From the NCBI RefSeq assembly GCF_050436995.1, contig NC_134749.1, positions 13,782,001 through 13,846,000 of the forward strand: 64,000 nt of DNA, written 5' to 3'. Of the stretch, positions 24,501 to 39,500 are shown piece by piece (the first letter of the stretch is position 1; every line of letters starts with the position of its first letter). Source of the DNA: Anticarsia gemmatalis (lineage: Eukaryota > Arthropoda > Insecta > Lepidoptera > Erebidae). The translations under genes were made by a program, and so were the position numbers. The notes beneath the pieces were generated by a model. It saw nothing but the letters and a program-made list of their open reading frames with translations, ran no database searches and was not told where the DNA came from.

Positions 24501-27500
24501 TGTTATCTCACAATTTGAAGCTAAGCCACTATTACTACCCTACCTTATCTCATTCACTTCAAGTTATAACACAACATACTATCATATAATCTAACATACC
24601 CATAACCATATCATTACGAATTGAGTACAAAATTCTGAAGATACGCAAGATTGTATAGCAGATAGTACAACGGCCTATTTGCTGAAATTTCCAATTATAA
24701 GGGGTAGCGATTGAGGGATCAGTAACCTTTGGATCATCAAATAAACACAATGCCGCTAATTTCCTGATAGTTGTCTCCTATAGTTAGAGGATTACGGAAA
24801 TGTATTGACAGTTATATGGATAATACGTGTATTGATATATTGTGGACGAAATTCATTCAATAGCATTCGGTTAAGGATTATTTCAGTTAACCATCGAGTA
24901 AAGAGAGTTTGACATTTCAAATGCAAAAATAATTTCTACGACGTCCGCTAGAGGCTCTGATCAGATTTTCATACATAATTTTCGACAGCTAGCCGGTTGT
25001 CGATTTTGATACTATTAGAGAATCGAGCTACAGTAACATATAAAAAAAAATAAAAAAAATAAAATAATGTTTATTTACCAGTCACATTCCAATTCTTAAA
25101 AACTATACTAAACTAAAGTTACAATTTTCTATTTATATTAATAATTCTAGTGACTCTTCCACTAGGCTGAGCCTGTCTCGGAAGAGTCAAAATTAAATGT
25201 TTAATATGTATATTCTTTGTCCAATACGAAGTCTACCTAAGCTTTTATAAGTTTAAATATTTCATACTTATGATAGCCTATTAACCTGTTGAAAATGTAT
25301 GTTTGAGTACCCATTGAAAATACTATTCAGTATTGTTCTGTGTTGTTCTATCAAAACCTGGTTATGGTTTTTTCTCCAATTAGAGTAGCGTGTAATATCA
25401 TTTATATTTTGGAAAATAGTTCTAAGGGCCAATGATTATACGTTTTGTAGTATAAAAATGTTCGTATAAGAAGTTCAATGACATAATAATATACTTTGGT
25501 AGTAAAATGTTTTATAAAATTACGATTGACGTGCGTGAATCTAATTCCATTCCAAGGTGAAGTTTTACAGATCGTTACATACTAACGTATGTTGTGTAAA
25601 AATATTGAGCATATACGTTGATCGGAAATAGTAATTTATGGTACATAATAATATGCGTGTGATTTATATCATTAGACAAGCTGGCCCGCGCAACACCGCT
25701 TGCGTCACATAAGAGAGAATGGGTCAAAGTTTTTGTAACATTTTTTACTGGTTCTCTGCTCCTATTGGTCGGAGCGTAATGTTATATAGCCTATAGCCTT
25801 TCTCGATAAATAGGCTATCTAACACTGAAAAAAAATTTCAAATCGGACCAATAGTTCCTGAGATTAGCGCGTTCAAACAAACAAACAAACTCTTCAGCTT
25901 TATAATATTAGTATAGACTAGCTGACCCGCGCAACTTCGCTTGCGTCACAAGAGAGTCATAATTTTCCCCGTTTTTGTAACATTTTTTACTGGTACATTG
26001 CTCTTACTGGTCGTAGCGTGATGATATATAGCCTATAACCTTCCTCGATAAATGGGCTATCTAACACTGAAATAATTTTTCAAATCGGACCAGTAGTTCC
26101 TGAGATTAGCGCGTTCAAACAAACAAACTCTTCAGCTTTATAATATTAGTACAGATTAGTACAGATTAGTATATTTCTTGCCCCTGTCTTAAATATAAAT
26201 TAAAGATTAATGTTCTTAAAACTATGGTTATTGTATAAAAATATTTTATACGGCTAATCTTGTTTTCTACAATGCGAGAACCATGTTTTCAATCTAAAAA
26301 ATGGTGGGATACTGTTAAATAAAATGGTTAACAATTTGGATTAAGAAAAATTGGTTCAACTCAATTTACTAACTGTTCAAGCCCAAACCTTTTTATTTAC
26401 TTTGTTTTAGTTGATTGCGTTTCATGTTCTTGAAATCAATCACTCCTTCTTGAAGTTTTAATAATAGTTTTTAAAAGACGTATTTTCTAAGACATTATAG
26501 TTTTGTTTATTACACACACGACAGGTGTCAGTTTTACAACGAGTCTAGAAAAATTGCTTTGATGTTTAGTGCACAAATATTTGTACGTTGTATTTGTATT
26601 CATATTGTAGTCGATGTTTGTATTTGCTGACAGTTTATGTACACACTTAGTTTTGGCAAATATGTTAGGCTAATATTGCTTTCTTTTATTTAAAATATTT
26701 GAAAGAAATATTAAAAGCTTTTGTTTTTGCTAGCTTCAGAACTATTTTGATATGAGTCTAGTGGAACTTTTGATTAGACTTATTTAATCTACATTTTTAA
26801 TCTTTTCAATGATTAAAGAGAAAAAACATACGTCTCACATATACTTTAAACGGGTCTTATACGCAATCAATATTGAAAGGTATACTTTATTTGTTACCCG
26901 TCGTTACAAAATATACATAGTTCATATACTGAATTAAGACTTGTGGCTGAAACAAAGTAATTTAAATAGTCCTCCTTTCATTACCCATAAACTTTGGATT
27001 CCGTATATTTAGGATTTTATTGATTGATTGATCAAACATTGAGGTTATATCTTACCGAGCTACTTATCGACATTTGTATATAATTTATTTAGCTTATACT
27101 TTAAAGCCTAATATAAAGTAGGGTTATTTAAATTTTCCTATCACAATTCCCAAAGAACGCTCATAAATATTCAGTGGGTAGATCAATGTGGTTAATCGAC
27201 GTTGATGGATGTTCATTGTTCGTTGTTTATTGTGGGCTCAAGTTGAACTACCTACCTGAGGCGACTTAGTAAAAGTACCTTCAAAAATGTTAATAAGGTT
27301 TTTAAACGGCTATTTATTTTAAGTTGTAGCGTTTAAAGTTTTGTTCATCTGGCCTGTATTTATATACCTATTCTATACATTTTTTATTATAAGCTATATG
27401 TTATACATTAAAAATTTATAGTGTGTAGCGTTGCGTTTTTCAAAGACCGCAATTTCATCTTTGAAAAAGGGGTCGGGGCTGAGGGACAAGAGTGACGTGT

Positions 27501-30500
27501 GACCCCACAATTTTTAACTAAGGGGGAGATTGAACCTCCGACGCATAAAAAAAATAAAATTATAACTTATGAAAAACGTAACATTAAAATTATTTTTTCA
27601 ATGAACTATAGCAAAGTTAAGTATTTATGAATAGACTACAAAGCAAGCCTTAAAAAAATAACATTCCAATGGACAAACAATACAAATATTTTACTTCCCT
27701 TAATACGTCTTCCCACATATGTCTTGCAACATCAAATTAGACACAAAAGCGTCTTCTCTTTATATAACAAATGATTGAGTCAATACATAGCACATTTACA
27801 GCCCGCATGCTCGACGCGACAGATTGTGGCATTTGAAGTATTGATGTCATTTGTTTCAGACAAGTGAGGATATGTTAGGGATGATTAGTTGATTACGTCA
27901 GAAAGGTATGTGTTTTGTATCTACAATTCGCACGCTCAATAATAAACTAACCGATTACGGTTTTAGGTCCAACGCCATCTATCTTTAAATCACGGATTTT
28001 TTTCGATATCTCGTTCTTAGACCGAGTAACTAATGTATCGGTCTCTTTCACTCTCATGCGTTTTCACAATTATTACTATGATTTCGAAAACGTTTTTAGC
28101 GGTTTCCATCAAATCTAGTAATTTGAGTAAGGCCAGTCACTTGTTAAGCGTGCCAATTGTGTAGTTGCCTCTGTGGCGCGGTTGTTAGTGTCTCCGATTC
28201 TAAAACACGAGGAGAGTGTAACGACACTCACATTTTATGTGGGTAGTCCAATATTATTAGACTTATGTTATCACTTAGATGTTGTTACCAAGAAACCTAG
28301 TATTACTGATTAATCATCACTTACCACTTTAGGCGCTTAGGCATCGGTAAAACAACACTTGACAAACACTCGCTAACTAATAATAAAATCACCAACCACG
28401 CACAACACACGCGTCAGAACATTTTCTTAACTATAATAATTGCAATGAAAACACAAGCATGAAATAATAAACAAGCGTTCGTTTCGTGATTGCCTTAAAT
28501 TCAATAATGATAAACCATCAACAACACTATGGCGTCTTTATCACACAACTGTAACTAACTATTACGACTTAATTACACTAAAAACTAAAACTAAAACAAT
28601 AAATAAGCGCCCTTTTTACGATAATATAACTATAAATTAAGTTTTTAACACACGAAATGTTTCGATAATCGTGTCAAGGGCACAGGTTTGCACGGTACTG
28701 GCGGCAGCATCAAAGTACATCAAATTGAGCGGCAGCGTCGCGTGCGCCGCTCGACCAATAGCAGAGTCGCTAGAAAAGAAAGACTTTCTTACTGTTTTCC
28801 TATTGGCAGATGCCTTTTTGTAGTAACATTCTATTGATTGCATTGATTCGAATTTCGAAAATCATGTGACTCGTGAACAAAATTTATTTTTAAATTGATA
28901 ACGTACAGGCTGTGGAAATATTTATAAATGAAAACTGTTTGCTTATAACTTCCATTTAAATAAGTAAATATGCACTCACACACAGTCATTTAATTGCAAA
29001 CTAAGCAGGGCTTGTACTATGGTAACCAAATAACTGATAAACATACTTATATACTTGATACTTGTGTAGATAAAATTATTGACAACCATGCTTAGAACAA
29101 ATACTCGTGCTCATCACGCAAAGATTTTTCCCAAGTGGGATCTGAACACACCACACGCGGCGCTACAGTTATTGCGGCTAGGTTACCACTTTAACCACTG
29201 CGCCAAACATTATAAGATGAAGTTTCATATAAAAAAGAAAATCATATTATAAAGTATACTGTGAAAAAAACAAACACCAAGTGCCTTCTACAAAGAAACA
29301 TTATATTATTATGTTGAAAGGTTTCTTGAAGAAAAATTACCGACGATTAAGGTTAACTTGATACTTAGCAAATAAGGAAACTTTAATCTACGCATTATCT
29401 TCGTAACCATATTCCCTTACGTAATAATTTACTTTTATGAAACTTACATATAAAATCCTATCCTTCCAAAACTGCGAAGGTTCGTGAGGATGGATAAATG
29501 TTTGTTACTCTTTCCTAAAAAAAAAAATACTGAATGGATATTAATTAAACTTAACAAACAAATAGTTAATAACCTAGATTAACACATATTATGATTTGAT
29601 TTTATTCTCATTGGCCCTTCCTTCTGAACTGGCGGTAAATTCACTCTCTGTATTGACTATCATAAGTGTCAGCATTTGATCTAAATGAATAAATGTTTTG
29701 ATTTTGATACTTTTCGCCAAGGGAAATCTTTTCATGCGGACGTAGTCGCGGGCGGAAGGTAGTAGTGCTTTTCTCCGTCTCAACCAGTTTCTCTCTTAAC
29801 TGTCTCAGTATATTACCCAGCGAAGTTTTTAATTAAATAACGCTAAAACATATTTCATAAAACGTTACAACGAAAAACTTGTTATCATTAATTAAAAGAT
29901 TAAAGTAAAATTATAGCCTAGGGATAATGTTATTACATTTTTAATGGGATGATTAAAATTAATTTGTTATGATTTTATCAATAAATTAGTGTACCTATAT
30001 AAAATTTTAGTTAAAATAAATGCTTAGAGGTTGACTACCCTGGTAATATAAACATTTTGTTTTAATTAATTGTATTGGCTTTTTAAAGGTTCAGAGATTA
30101 ATTTACTCGAGACAAGTTTATACTTCGCATCAATTCGATAGAGTAGTTCACGGATTAAGACAATAGTTCTGTATATTTAATCGTAGCCTAAGAAAAAAAT
30201 GTAATAATAAAGTTAATTAGTAATCCTTAAAATCTCAAGACTTAATAAATAAGCCTAGACGTTCTTCTAAGCATGTTGAAGTCGTTCCATACTCACCAGC
30301 TGCAGCTATATTCCAGTATTTTCCATGAAGCGATTGCCTATCGGCCGTGCGCGACCCAGCTGCCACGGTTATAACACGATACCCCTTGATAAAACTGGTT
30401 GACAAGCTTCTAACTACTGTTAACGATTATCGAAGACCTATAAATTATTGACAGCCGGTAGCCTTTCAAAATATGGAAGATTTCGCAATTTATGATATGG

Positions 30501-33500
30501 TCACCTATCGACAGAACATTCTCAGCAAGCGTAGCTTACCCTAAGGCCCAGCGCAGACAGAGAGGAATAATCCTCGCGCGGTCTCGGGCATTTTCTTTAC
30601 GGCTCGCGTGTCGAGCATGCTCGCGACTGCGCGAGGATTATTCCTCTCTGTCTGCGCTGGTTACAACTCTACATTAAACATTGGTTTTTCGTGAAAGTTC
30701 GTCAACGATGGTGGACTGGGCCATGATTATAATTGCTCTTTTGGCTAAAGAAGAATAAAAATGACGTTCTCCCACTTTAAACTCAGTAACAACATTGAAA
30801 GTTCTCGTACGATGCCGGCGGCGACGCGATGCCGCGCGGGGATACCCGCGCATCCTCGAGGATGCGCAAGCATTTTTTGTCAGGTTCAAGCACTTAGGCA
30901 CTTTAATTTATTAATTTTAAAGTTGATTTTCAAGTGCATTAAAAAAATCCTATTCGCTGCGCTCTTTTCGGTATGCGCTGACCCTTAGAGAGCGATCCGC
31001 GCGGCTGTTGATACTAAGCTAGGAGCTCAGCAAGATTTATAACCAAATAAAATAAATAGGTTCCCCTAGTAACACACTCAAGACAATTTTATCACTTATG
31101 TAACATTTATTTTCCAAAACTAAAATTAACTCCATCTACTCTTTTCTAAAAATCCAACAAAATTTATTCAATGTCTTTAAAAATCTAAAGTCGGTAAGCA
31201 TTCCGAACTTTAAAGAAGAAATCCTCTACTTTCAAACTTCCAAAGTAAAAGTTTCAAAGTAATACATTTTGTCACAAAGACGTGTTTTTTAAGAAAAAAC
31301 TACCACATCTTGCAGTCAGTAACTTTGTAGAAAAACTTCTTACGATATAAAAATACTTTTTTCCTCTTGAAAATATATTTTATTATAAGAAGGAAAATCA
31401 TTTAGTTTTGGTCTCGAGGTTAGAAGTCGAAAGTCGCAGGTGAGGAAAGTACTGAATAAGGAAAAAGTGATGAATGAACTGCAATTATATTTTTACGTAC
31501 TTATTTTGTCTGTATGAATACGAAAGTAAAAGACAGATTTGATAAAGTAAGGGACTATTAAGTATATATTAAAATTTTAGTAAAATATTCAAAAAGGGTA
31601 TGTGCAAAAATTTCACTACAGGTACATCAAAGTAAGACTTTTTATTGTAATAAGTAGTTAAAAGGCACATAAAACGAATGATCAAAGCAAAAACTTATTT
31701 ATATTATTGTAAAAACTTTTATGATCAATCTGAAACTGAGTTAGGTAACTCCTTTTTAGAAGTTTCAGTAGACACAACTACACGTAATAATATAATATAT
31801 TGATTTTCTTCCTCGTCCTTAGTGAGCAAGCTATTGTAGTCTTTAAATAGTTTCACACCCCCTTCCGCAATAACAAGCAATCATGCAATTTTTGCTTTAA
31901 AAATAATCAGCATTTTCATTCCAAACCTCAGATGGTAATTGTAAGAAAAAGTCCTTAAATCTAGTAGAAAATCTGTTTTTAGCGAACTTTCCGACGCAAA
32001 AGTATATAATGTAGAATCAAATGACAGTTAACGACTGTCACCTCGTACTGGACGAGAACTACGATCAGCATTCATTTGATGAACTGTGGCCATTTTCTCG
32101 CCACAAAAAAGCTTGTCGGAAGACAGAGCAAAGATAATAAGTTCGTCTGGCAAATACCATAGGTGATGCTTTAAGACCTTCCTTGCAGCTTTACTTATTT
32201 CAAAATCAATGGTATCGTACAATTATAACTTCTTTTAAAGTAACAAGTCATTTCTTGGTGCATCTGTTTTTAAAGGCGTTTCAATACAAGTCTTGGTGTA
32301 TTTATGAGCACCAAAACTAATTAATCGAGCTATTAGCTGTTCTTAACTTTTAATTAGTTAGATTTTTCTTTTAAGGAATTATTTGTACAATAACTGCCTG
32401 TGTAAATAATGCCTGAAAAGAAAAATTTTCATAGCATAACTCGATTTAGGCATCCATCGAGCGTGGTGTATTGGACCTGGGGCCAGCTAATTAATTTAGA
32501 AGGTGGTTTGTTCAAAAGATCATAGTGAGTTCAATTAACTCCTTGTAGTAATCGCTTACTGGTTTTTCCCCAGAATTTACGATGGTAAGAGTCTCAAGTG
32601 TGTTCAGGGCGAAATTTTCCGTACCGGAATTAACAATCAGACTATCATACTGCTTTTTCGAAAAAGTGTCCCATGCATCACTGAATCTCTTGAATAGTGG
32701 TATTTGAGGAGAGCTTGACTATGACTATAATTAGCACAGTGATTATGACTATAATTATTATGAAGATTTTTAATAAATTTCTCTACGCAATGGTTTAATT
32801 GTCTTGTCGAAATTCCCGATTTTTTCCATATTTTCACCACATTTTCAATAAGACCGCGCGCAGAATTTATCAAATTTATATGTTCAATAATTAAGTGGTG
32901 ATAAAGAAGCAAAACTTGCCGAAAAGGTTGATTGAGCCTTGATAAGGGTTCCACATCTCAACAACCCAAAAGAAAAATATCGTGGTTTTGTCGAGTTATT
33001 GAACATATTTTGTCCCTAATTTATGTAACAAAACACTTTTTTTTATATATATTTTAGTTTTAAACACTTAAGCAGTCATATATATAATGAATTAGCTTAG
33101 TTTAATACCCAAAAAAGACCTATAACAGTAAAAGAAAAATTTGCACTTTTCACAAAAAAATCTAAAGTATTACTGCTTTGAGCACCCATTTCCACTGAAG
33201 CTACCTTGTTCAAATTTTGCGACGATATTATTTCAAATACGTGTAACAAATTAAGCCCGTGGCGAAAGTGATAACTAAAAAAAAATTTTTTTGAACCACC
33301 CTAATATATATATATATATATTTAAATAATTAATTTAACCCATTAATGTCCCATTGCTTATATTATATAATATTATAAAGATGAAGAGTTTGTTTGTTTG
33401 TTCGTTTGTTTGTTTGAACGCGCTAATCTCAGGTTCTACTGGTCCTATTTGTATATAGTCCATATATCGAGGAAGGCTTTAGGCTATATAACATCACGCT

Positions 33501-36500
33501 ACCGCCATTAGGAGCGGAGTAGCAACGAAAAATACCCATTCTCTCTTCGGTAAGGCAAGCGAAGTTGCGTGGGCCAGCTAGTCCTTAATAAAAAGTGGTA
33601 AGGCCAGCTAGTCCTTAATAAAAAGTGGTAAAGAATCAATAATAATAATGTAAGAAAACTCTTTCACGAAAAAACTACTGAACGGATTTAGATAAAACTT
33701 GGTACATACAATGACATCATAGAATATTATAATCTGTATTATAACATAATAGAATTACTTTTATTTATTTATTTTATTTATTTATTTATTAGCAGGCATG
33801 CAGTTGTACACAACTGGTTAATGCCTTAATTACTTTTATAATGGGAAATCTTTTCACGCGTTGAAACTATTCATTAAATTATTCAATATATAAACAAAGA
33901 GGCTTTCAATGCAGTTTTTTACAGTGTGATAGATATTTACAAACTTAACAAAGATTTTTTGAGCTAGCTTAAATACCTTGTACTAGTATAGATCAAAATA
34001 ATTTTCAAAGATTTTCTAGGCTGACAAATTAGTGTAGACATGGCTAGTCCAATTATTATCCACCCGTGTTTTTGGGTCTTCTCCAACTACTTACGAAGTA
34101 CTCAACTAAGAAATTAATAACAAATTTTAGCAAACGATATTTTAATGACGGTTTTCGTATGAAAATAGTTTTGGCCGCTGAAAATCTTATTTTCGAGTGA
34201 CCTTAATTTTAATATAATTATTTTTGGTAGTTGAAAGTAATACAAGACAATTTGCACGAGTATTATGTCTTGTGATTTCAGAGAAAATATTTTTCTTGTG
34301 TGAGGTAATTCCCTAAAATTTTCTTGACGGAGCTAGCATGATCGACTCAGGGTCTAATCCTAAATTTTCTTTGGGAGGAGAACGCGTCCAAAATTTGATT
34401 GATAGTGTCAAAGTTGTTCAAGTGGACTGAAGACTTTTGACATGGTTTAATGGCTGATATTGATTACAACCGAGACCGACTTTTTCTGTGCCCGAGATGA
34501 TAAGAATAGATACCATCTATGCGGTCACCCATTTATGGCATTATCGCCCCAGGTGTTGCTTAACCCACGGATTGTTTACCGATCACTTATATAATTTCTG
34601 AGATTGAACAATTTCAACATCCTACTAATATTACAAATTCGAAAGTTTGTGAGCGTGTATGTTTGGATGTTTGCTACTTTTCACACAAATACTACAGAAC
34701 CAATGGAAGGGTTTCCACGCAGACGAATTCGCAGGTGGCGTTTAGTTTTTAATAAATGTAGTATGTAATGTTTGATCTTAATTCGAACAAGTTAAACTTT
34801 GTACAAAATGGGATACAAATTGTTCTCTCTCCAAACAATACAGGCATATATCTCAAAGTACAATATTTTAATAGGCATCATAAAAAACCACCAGCCTAAA
34901 GAATATATTTGGTTCCAGGGCCTAAGACTGATGAAGGAGAGGAAGCGCGTGGCCTGGATCCTGCTCCTCCTAGCAGTCCTGTTCGCGATGTGCTGGATGC
35001 CGTACAATATCATGCAGCTGCTTCTTGACATCAACCTCGTTGATGCTAAGGACCTTAGCATGTATCTGCCATATGCTTTATTTATTGGTAAGTGGATTAA
35101 GATTCTCCGATACTCGACAGTACTCGATTGCAGAAAATGGCGCTGCAGTTAAAACGTACACAATACTTATGGACTTATGGACATGATAATTTATCTATTC
35201 TATCCCAAATCACAACCGGTCAAGTAAAGAACCGACATTTTAAAGAAATTTCTCTAAAATCGATATTCCGAGCAAAATCTACGAGAATTTCATGACCTGG
35301 TATTCTAAAATTTTTCAATATCACCTGGAATTTCTTTACCTAAATTTTTAGCCACGGTGTTCATCTACCTATGTATCTATATCTATTGATATATAAAAGA
35401 AAATTGTGTTAGTATCTATTTATAACTTAGGAACGCCTGAACCGATTTGACTGAAAATTGGCGGAGATGTAGCTTGGAACCAGGAGACGGACAAAAGATA
35501 CAATTTATCTAAATGAATGTATGAAAAATGAATCGCCAAATCTCAATGGCTCAACCAAATCAACTTATTGTTTAAGTTTACTTATTATTTAAGACACGAA
35601 AAAGATTTTATGGAGAGAAAAAATGCGTAAGCTGGGCTGCGCGTGTGAGCTAGTTTGAACTAAAATTGAATTAAAATGAATAAACCAATTTTTGCGTATG
35701 TGTAGAATCTATTTCTACTGAATCTCCATTATTATGTGGAGCTTTACTCTTCTTGTCTAAAAATAGTTCGCGTATTCATTAATGCATGATCAATGTTCAC
35801 TGCAATATCAGTTCCGGGAAATCTGAATGAAGATTCTCAACGTTGTTTGAACCTCGTTCATTTCTGTAGTTAGGTGTTTAATTCGTTTGTCTGTAATTCC
35901 GTTTTACACTTTATTCTTAAGGTATCTTTCACACATTCACATCACACGGTATCACACTTTTAAGGAACTTTTGTGATAGAAATACACAATTTTATTAAAA
36001 TCTTTTAGTTTAGCTTAACCTGCAGTAAAATTTCATTACGATCAATTAATATAGCTGTTGATGTCTATAATTAAAGCGTTTTGCTTGCGTGTTAAAACAT
36101 AAAATAATGTCCTCCTAGCCTATATACGACTACAACGAAACTGACCATCTGTGCAGGACTTTGTTTATAGTGTCCAAGTGTGTGCACAATACACAGGTAC
36201 ACTCTCTATTCCATCACTCTCATAGTCCGGTGGGACGGATAACCGACACGACCAGCGAGAGGTCAGGCGCAGGACCGACGGCTTTACGTGCTCTCCGAGG
36301 CACGGAGGTCTTCGACCTCAACTTCCCAACTCCGGGCAGTCTCTAAGAAATTCTTAACAGAAAATCTCAGAAAAGACTTTTTGGCCCGACCCAGGATTCG
36401 AACCCGAGACCTCTCGCACGGCAGCCGCATATACTACCGACCGCGCCACAGGCAGTTCACGGTTGGTTAAAACATAATTCTCTTTAAGAATGTTATTTCA

Positions 36501-39500
36501 AAATACGTAAAGGTATTTAAAGTAAGTAGCATTCTCTGGTCTCTTCCTAGGAATATTCCTATGGTAGTGGGCGTAGGCGACGTTTTACATATTATGTGTA
36601 TGAATGTACATTAAAGTATTTAAATTGAGGAAAACCAGTTCTATCTTGCTTCTTTCAAAATAACTCCTTTGAAGGATTACAGTAGGGAGGAAAAGAGGAA
36701 AGGCGGGAATCATCTTGCGATTACTAATACCTTATTTTGCTACAAACAAATGTTGAGGAAACGTCATAAACTGTATTTAGTATAGAAATGATGTCGTTAT
36801 GACATCACAGCCGTCATTTTCAACAGAAACAAAATTTAAATAGTGCTTAATGGGTTGTTTATGTCTTCAATAATTTAAAATTTCATGCATACATCAAAAT
36901 CAATAAATCCATGCTTTTTTCCTATAGGGCTCTACCTATAGGAAGAAAGCATGGATTAATGAAGCAAAGACCAGAGAATGCCATTTGATACGAACCTTAC
37001 AGAATTCATTTGTTTCATTCACATCCATACATTCTGTCATACAGGACCGCCGGTTACTAGTACTAAGTTAACACGAAAGTAATAAGAATTTGTCATAGCT
37101 TAAGCTTAGTTCTAAAAATATTTAAAATACTAATTCATTAGCAGATGTCACCTGTAAAACGATGCCTATTCTAATAACCATATTTCTTAGGTCAAAAGCT
37201 CAAACACGAATCAGTGAAAAAAATTGTTCATTTTTATTTACAGTCTGTTCAAATAATATTTGATACGTTTGAATATTGTACATCGTTAGGAGCTTTGATG
37301 TACCCGAAATTTTAAAAGCATTTCTCTTTTATATCTTTTGACTAAGAGGATATGTTACGATGTTATTTTTTTCTACTTAATTACTTACGGAAATATGTAT
37401 GATTACTTTTTCTTAGAAATATTTCTTGTTATAAAATTTTTGATATATTTTGTTCAATTTTGTAAGAAGATTTTGCGTTATTGCTCCTTTTTGTTGATGC
37501 TTTCTTTGAAATTTTTTTGGTGGGAGTTTTTTGAACTTTAAATACATCGGTTTTCGTATAATAACATTTTGTCACAGTATGAATATGGTTAAGGTTAATT
37601 TAGTGCTTATTTATTACTTAGCTGCTTCATAATATTGTATTATAAACTGCTGCGTACTTATCACAAGCGATTTTTAAGCCCATAACAAACAGTCGTTTTC
37701 TTCATGACATATCTCTCTATTATTCCAAGGTTATTAATATTTATTTGTTTTTACTACTTACGCAAAAAATCCAAACTAACTTTTATATCAGTACTAGCTG
37801 ACTCGCGCAACTTCGCTTGCGTCCAATAAGAGAGAATGGGTGAAATTTTCCCCGTTTTTGTAACATTTAGTACTGGTACTCTGCTCCTTTTGGTCTTAGC
37901 GTGATGATATATAGCCTATGTTCTTTCTCGGGTATCAAAATATCTCCATACCAAATTTCATGCAAATTGGTTCAGTAGTTTAGGCGTGATTGAGTAGCAG
38001 ACAGACAGACAGACAGACAGAGTTACTTTCGCATTTATAATATTAGTATGGATTTTTATCGTATTCTGTCTAATGTGTTTTATGTTATACAGAGCTTTTA
38101 AAACTAAAATATTGTCCATGACCCCTGGATTCATTTAAAATAAATTATGAAAATAGAAACATGTTAGTAAATTAACAGATAAGTGTATTGTAAGAGATAA
38201 TGGCCAAACTCATTATTTCTTTGGTAATAAGTTAGAAATTATTACTTTAATTAATAAATAAGATTTAGTAATTCAGACCACAGACTTTGGTCTGAATTCT
38301 TCTTTAATTATTTATTTAATGAGTCTAGTTTTTCTTTATATTTAAATCAAAAAAAATATTCGTTCTGTTTTGAATCGACGGCATGTACTTTGTGTGTAAG
38401 CCAATGAGCGTGGGTTCGACTCCCACTATAACAAGTTTTTTTTACTTTCCATGATCTATAGTAAAATCTATATAAACAAAAATTATTCACCGAAATATAT
38501 TATGTGTTCGTGCATAACGTTTGAATAACTTAACTAAATTGGATAATTCTTTTTTTTTTTTAATATGTTTTGTATGGGTTCGATGGGATCTATATATTTA
38601 TGGTAATACAATCAACGAGATAAAATTATATACCAGGACGGAGTCAAGCCAGTCTGCTAGTATTAAATAATATCGGATTATTTCGCTCATGTTTAGTCAA
38701 AATTTGTTCCAATAGGTTGCTTTGAAACGTAATCATAATATGAAGTTTTCTATATTAAGCCCTAATATCAAATAGTAATATCAAAGCTAGTCTTGAGTAT
38801 ACATGTCTATTGATAAAATTAGCACATCATACACGTATTACATACATTTGTATGTTTGTTTGTATGTATGTCTTCTTCTTATCGTATGGAATGCCTTTGA
38901 CGTGGCTTAACGACTGTTATCTTAATTAACAACAACCGGGACCGACTTATTACGTGCCCTCCGTAGCACGGAGGCGCCCAGTTCAAATAACACTATGCGG
39001 TCACCCATCTATCGAAAGATCGCGCCGAGGTTTGCTTAAGCCACAGATCGTTTACCGATGTATGTATGTATGCATGTACCGCACTTTGTCGTGATATTGA
39101 ACCATTCAAATTGACAGTAATGATGCTTGATGAACGTGAATGACATTATTCCCAAGCTTGTGATTGTCATGGGAGTAATGAAGTGACGATTGACAATTTT
39201 AGCCGTAATTATATTATGAAGGTCCGAAATCAACGTTTCTGGATAAGTACCAATTAGCTTATCAGACGGAATTTTAACAGTTTATCTCCTCGATCGAGGA
39301 GATTTTTTTTAACACTAACGTAATTTTAATCTTTAGTTGATTATTAAAATGATTCAAAGAAATTTCTAAATAGTGATATTAACGCAAGTTTACAGTTATT
39401 TAAATATATTTGTAACTTGTTAATATTCTTGTTTACATAATATAATCAAGATCAAGTTTTATTCTGTTTATAGTTTATTTATATAATTTACATAAGATTT

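Larger units (their letters stand above)
22785..34918 (+). other. Intron 4 (12134 bp), the longest
   Basis: The donor is GTATGT. It contains an F-family repeat, two complete S2 SINEs, an inverted MITE copy, a LINE tail, two abutting Helitrons, a CpG-rich island with inverted repeats (30490-31010), the antisense transposon fossil (31897-32954), a Helitron with a duplicated end and a GAA-tail LINE end. I see nothing in about 23350-23900, 24100-24890, 26160-28160 (except a short MITE-G fragment at 26851) and 31020-31890. Confidence 0.8.

Noticed and set aside
38245..38325. Imperfect hairpin around TTCAGACCACAGACTTTGGTCTGAA
   Set aside because: Only the inner 9 bp pair well, the outer arms are AT-rich low complexity, and there is no further support.
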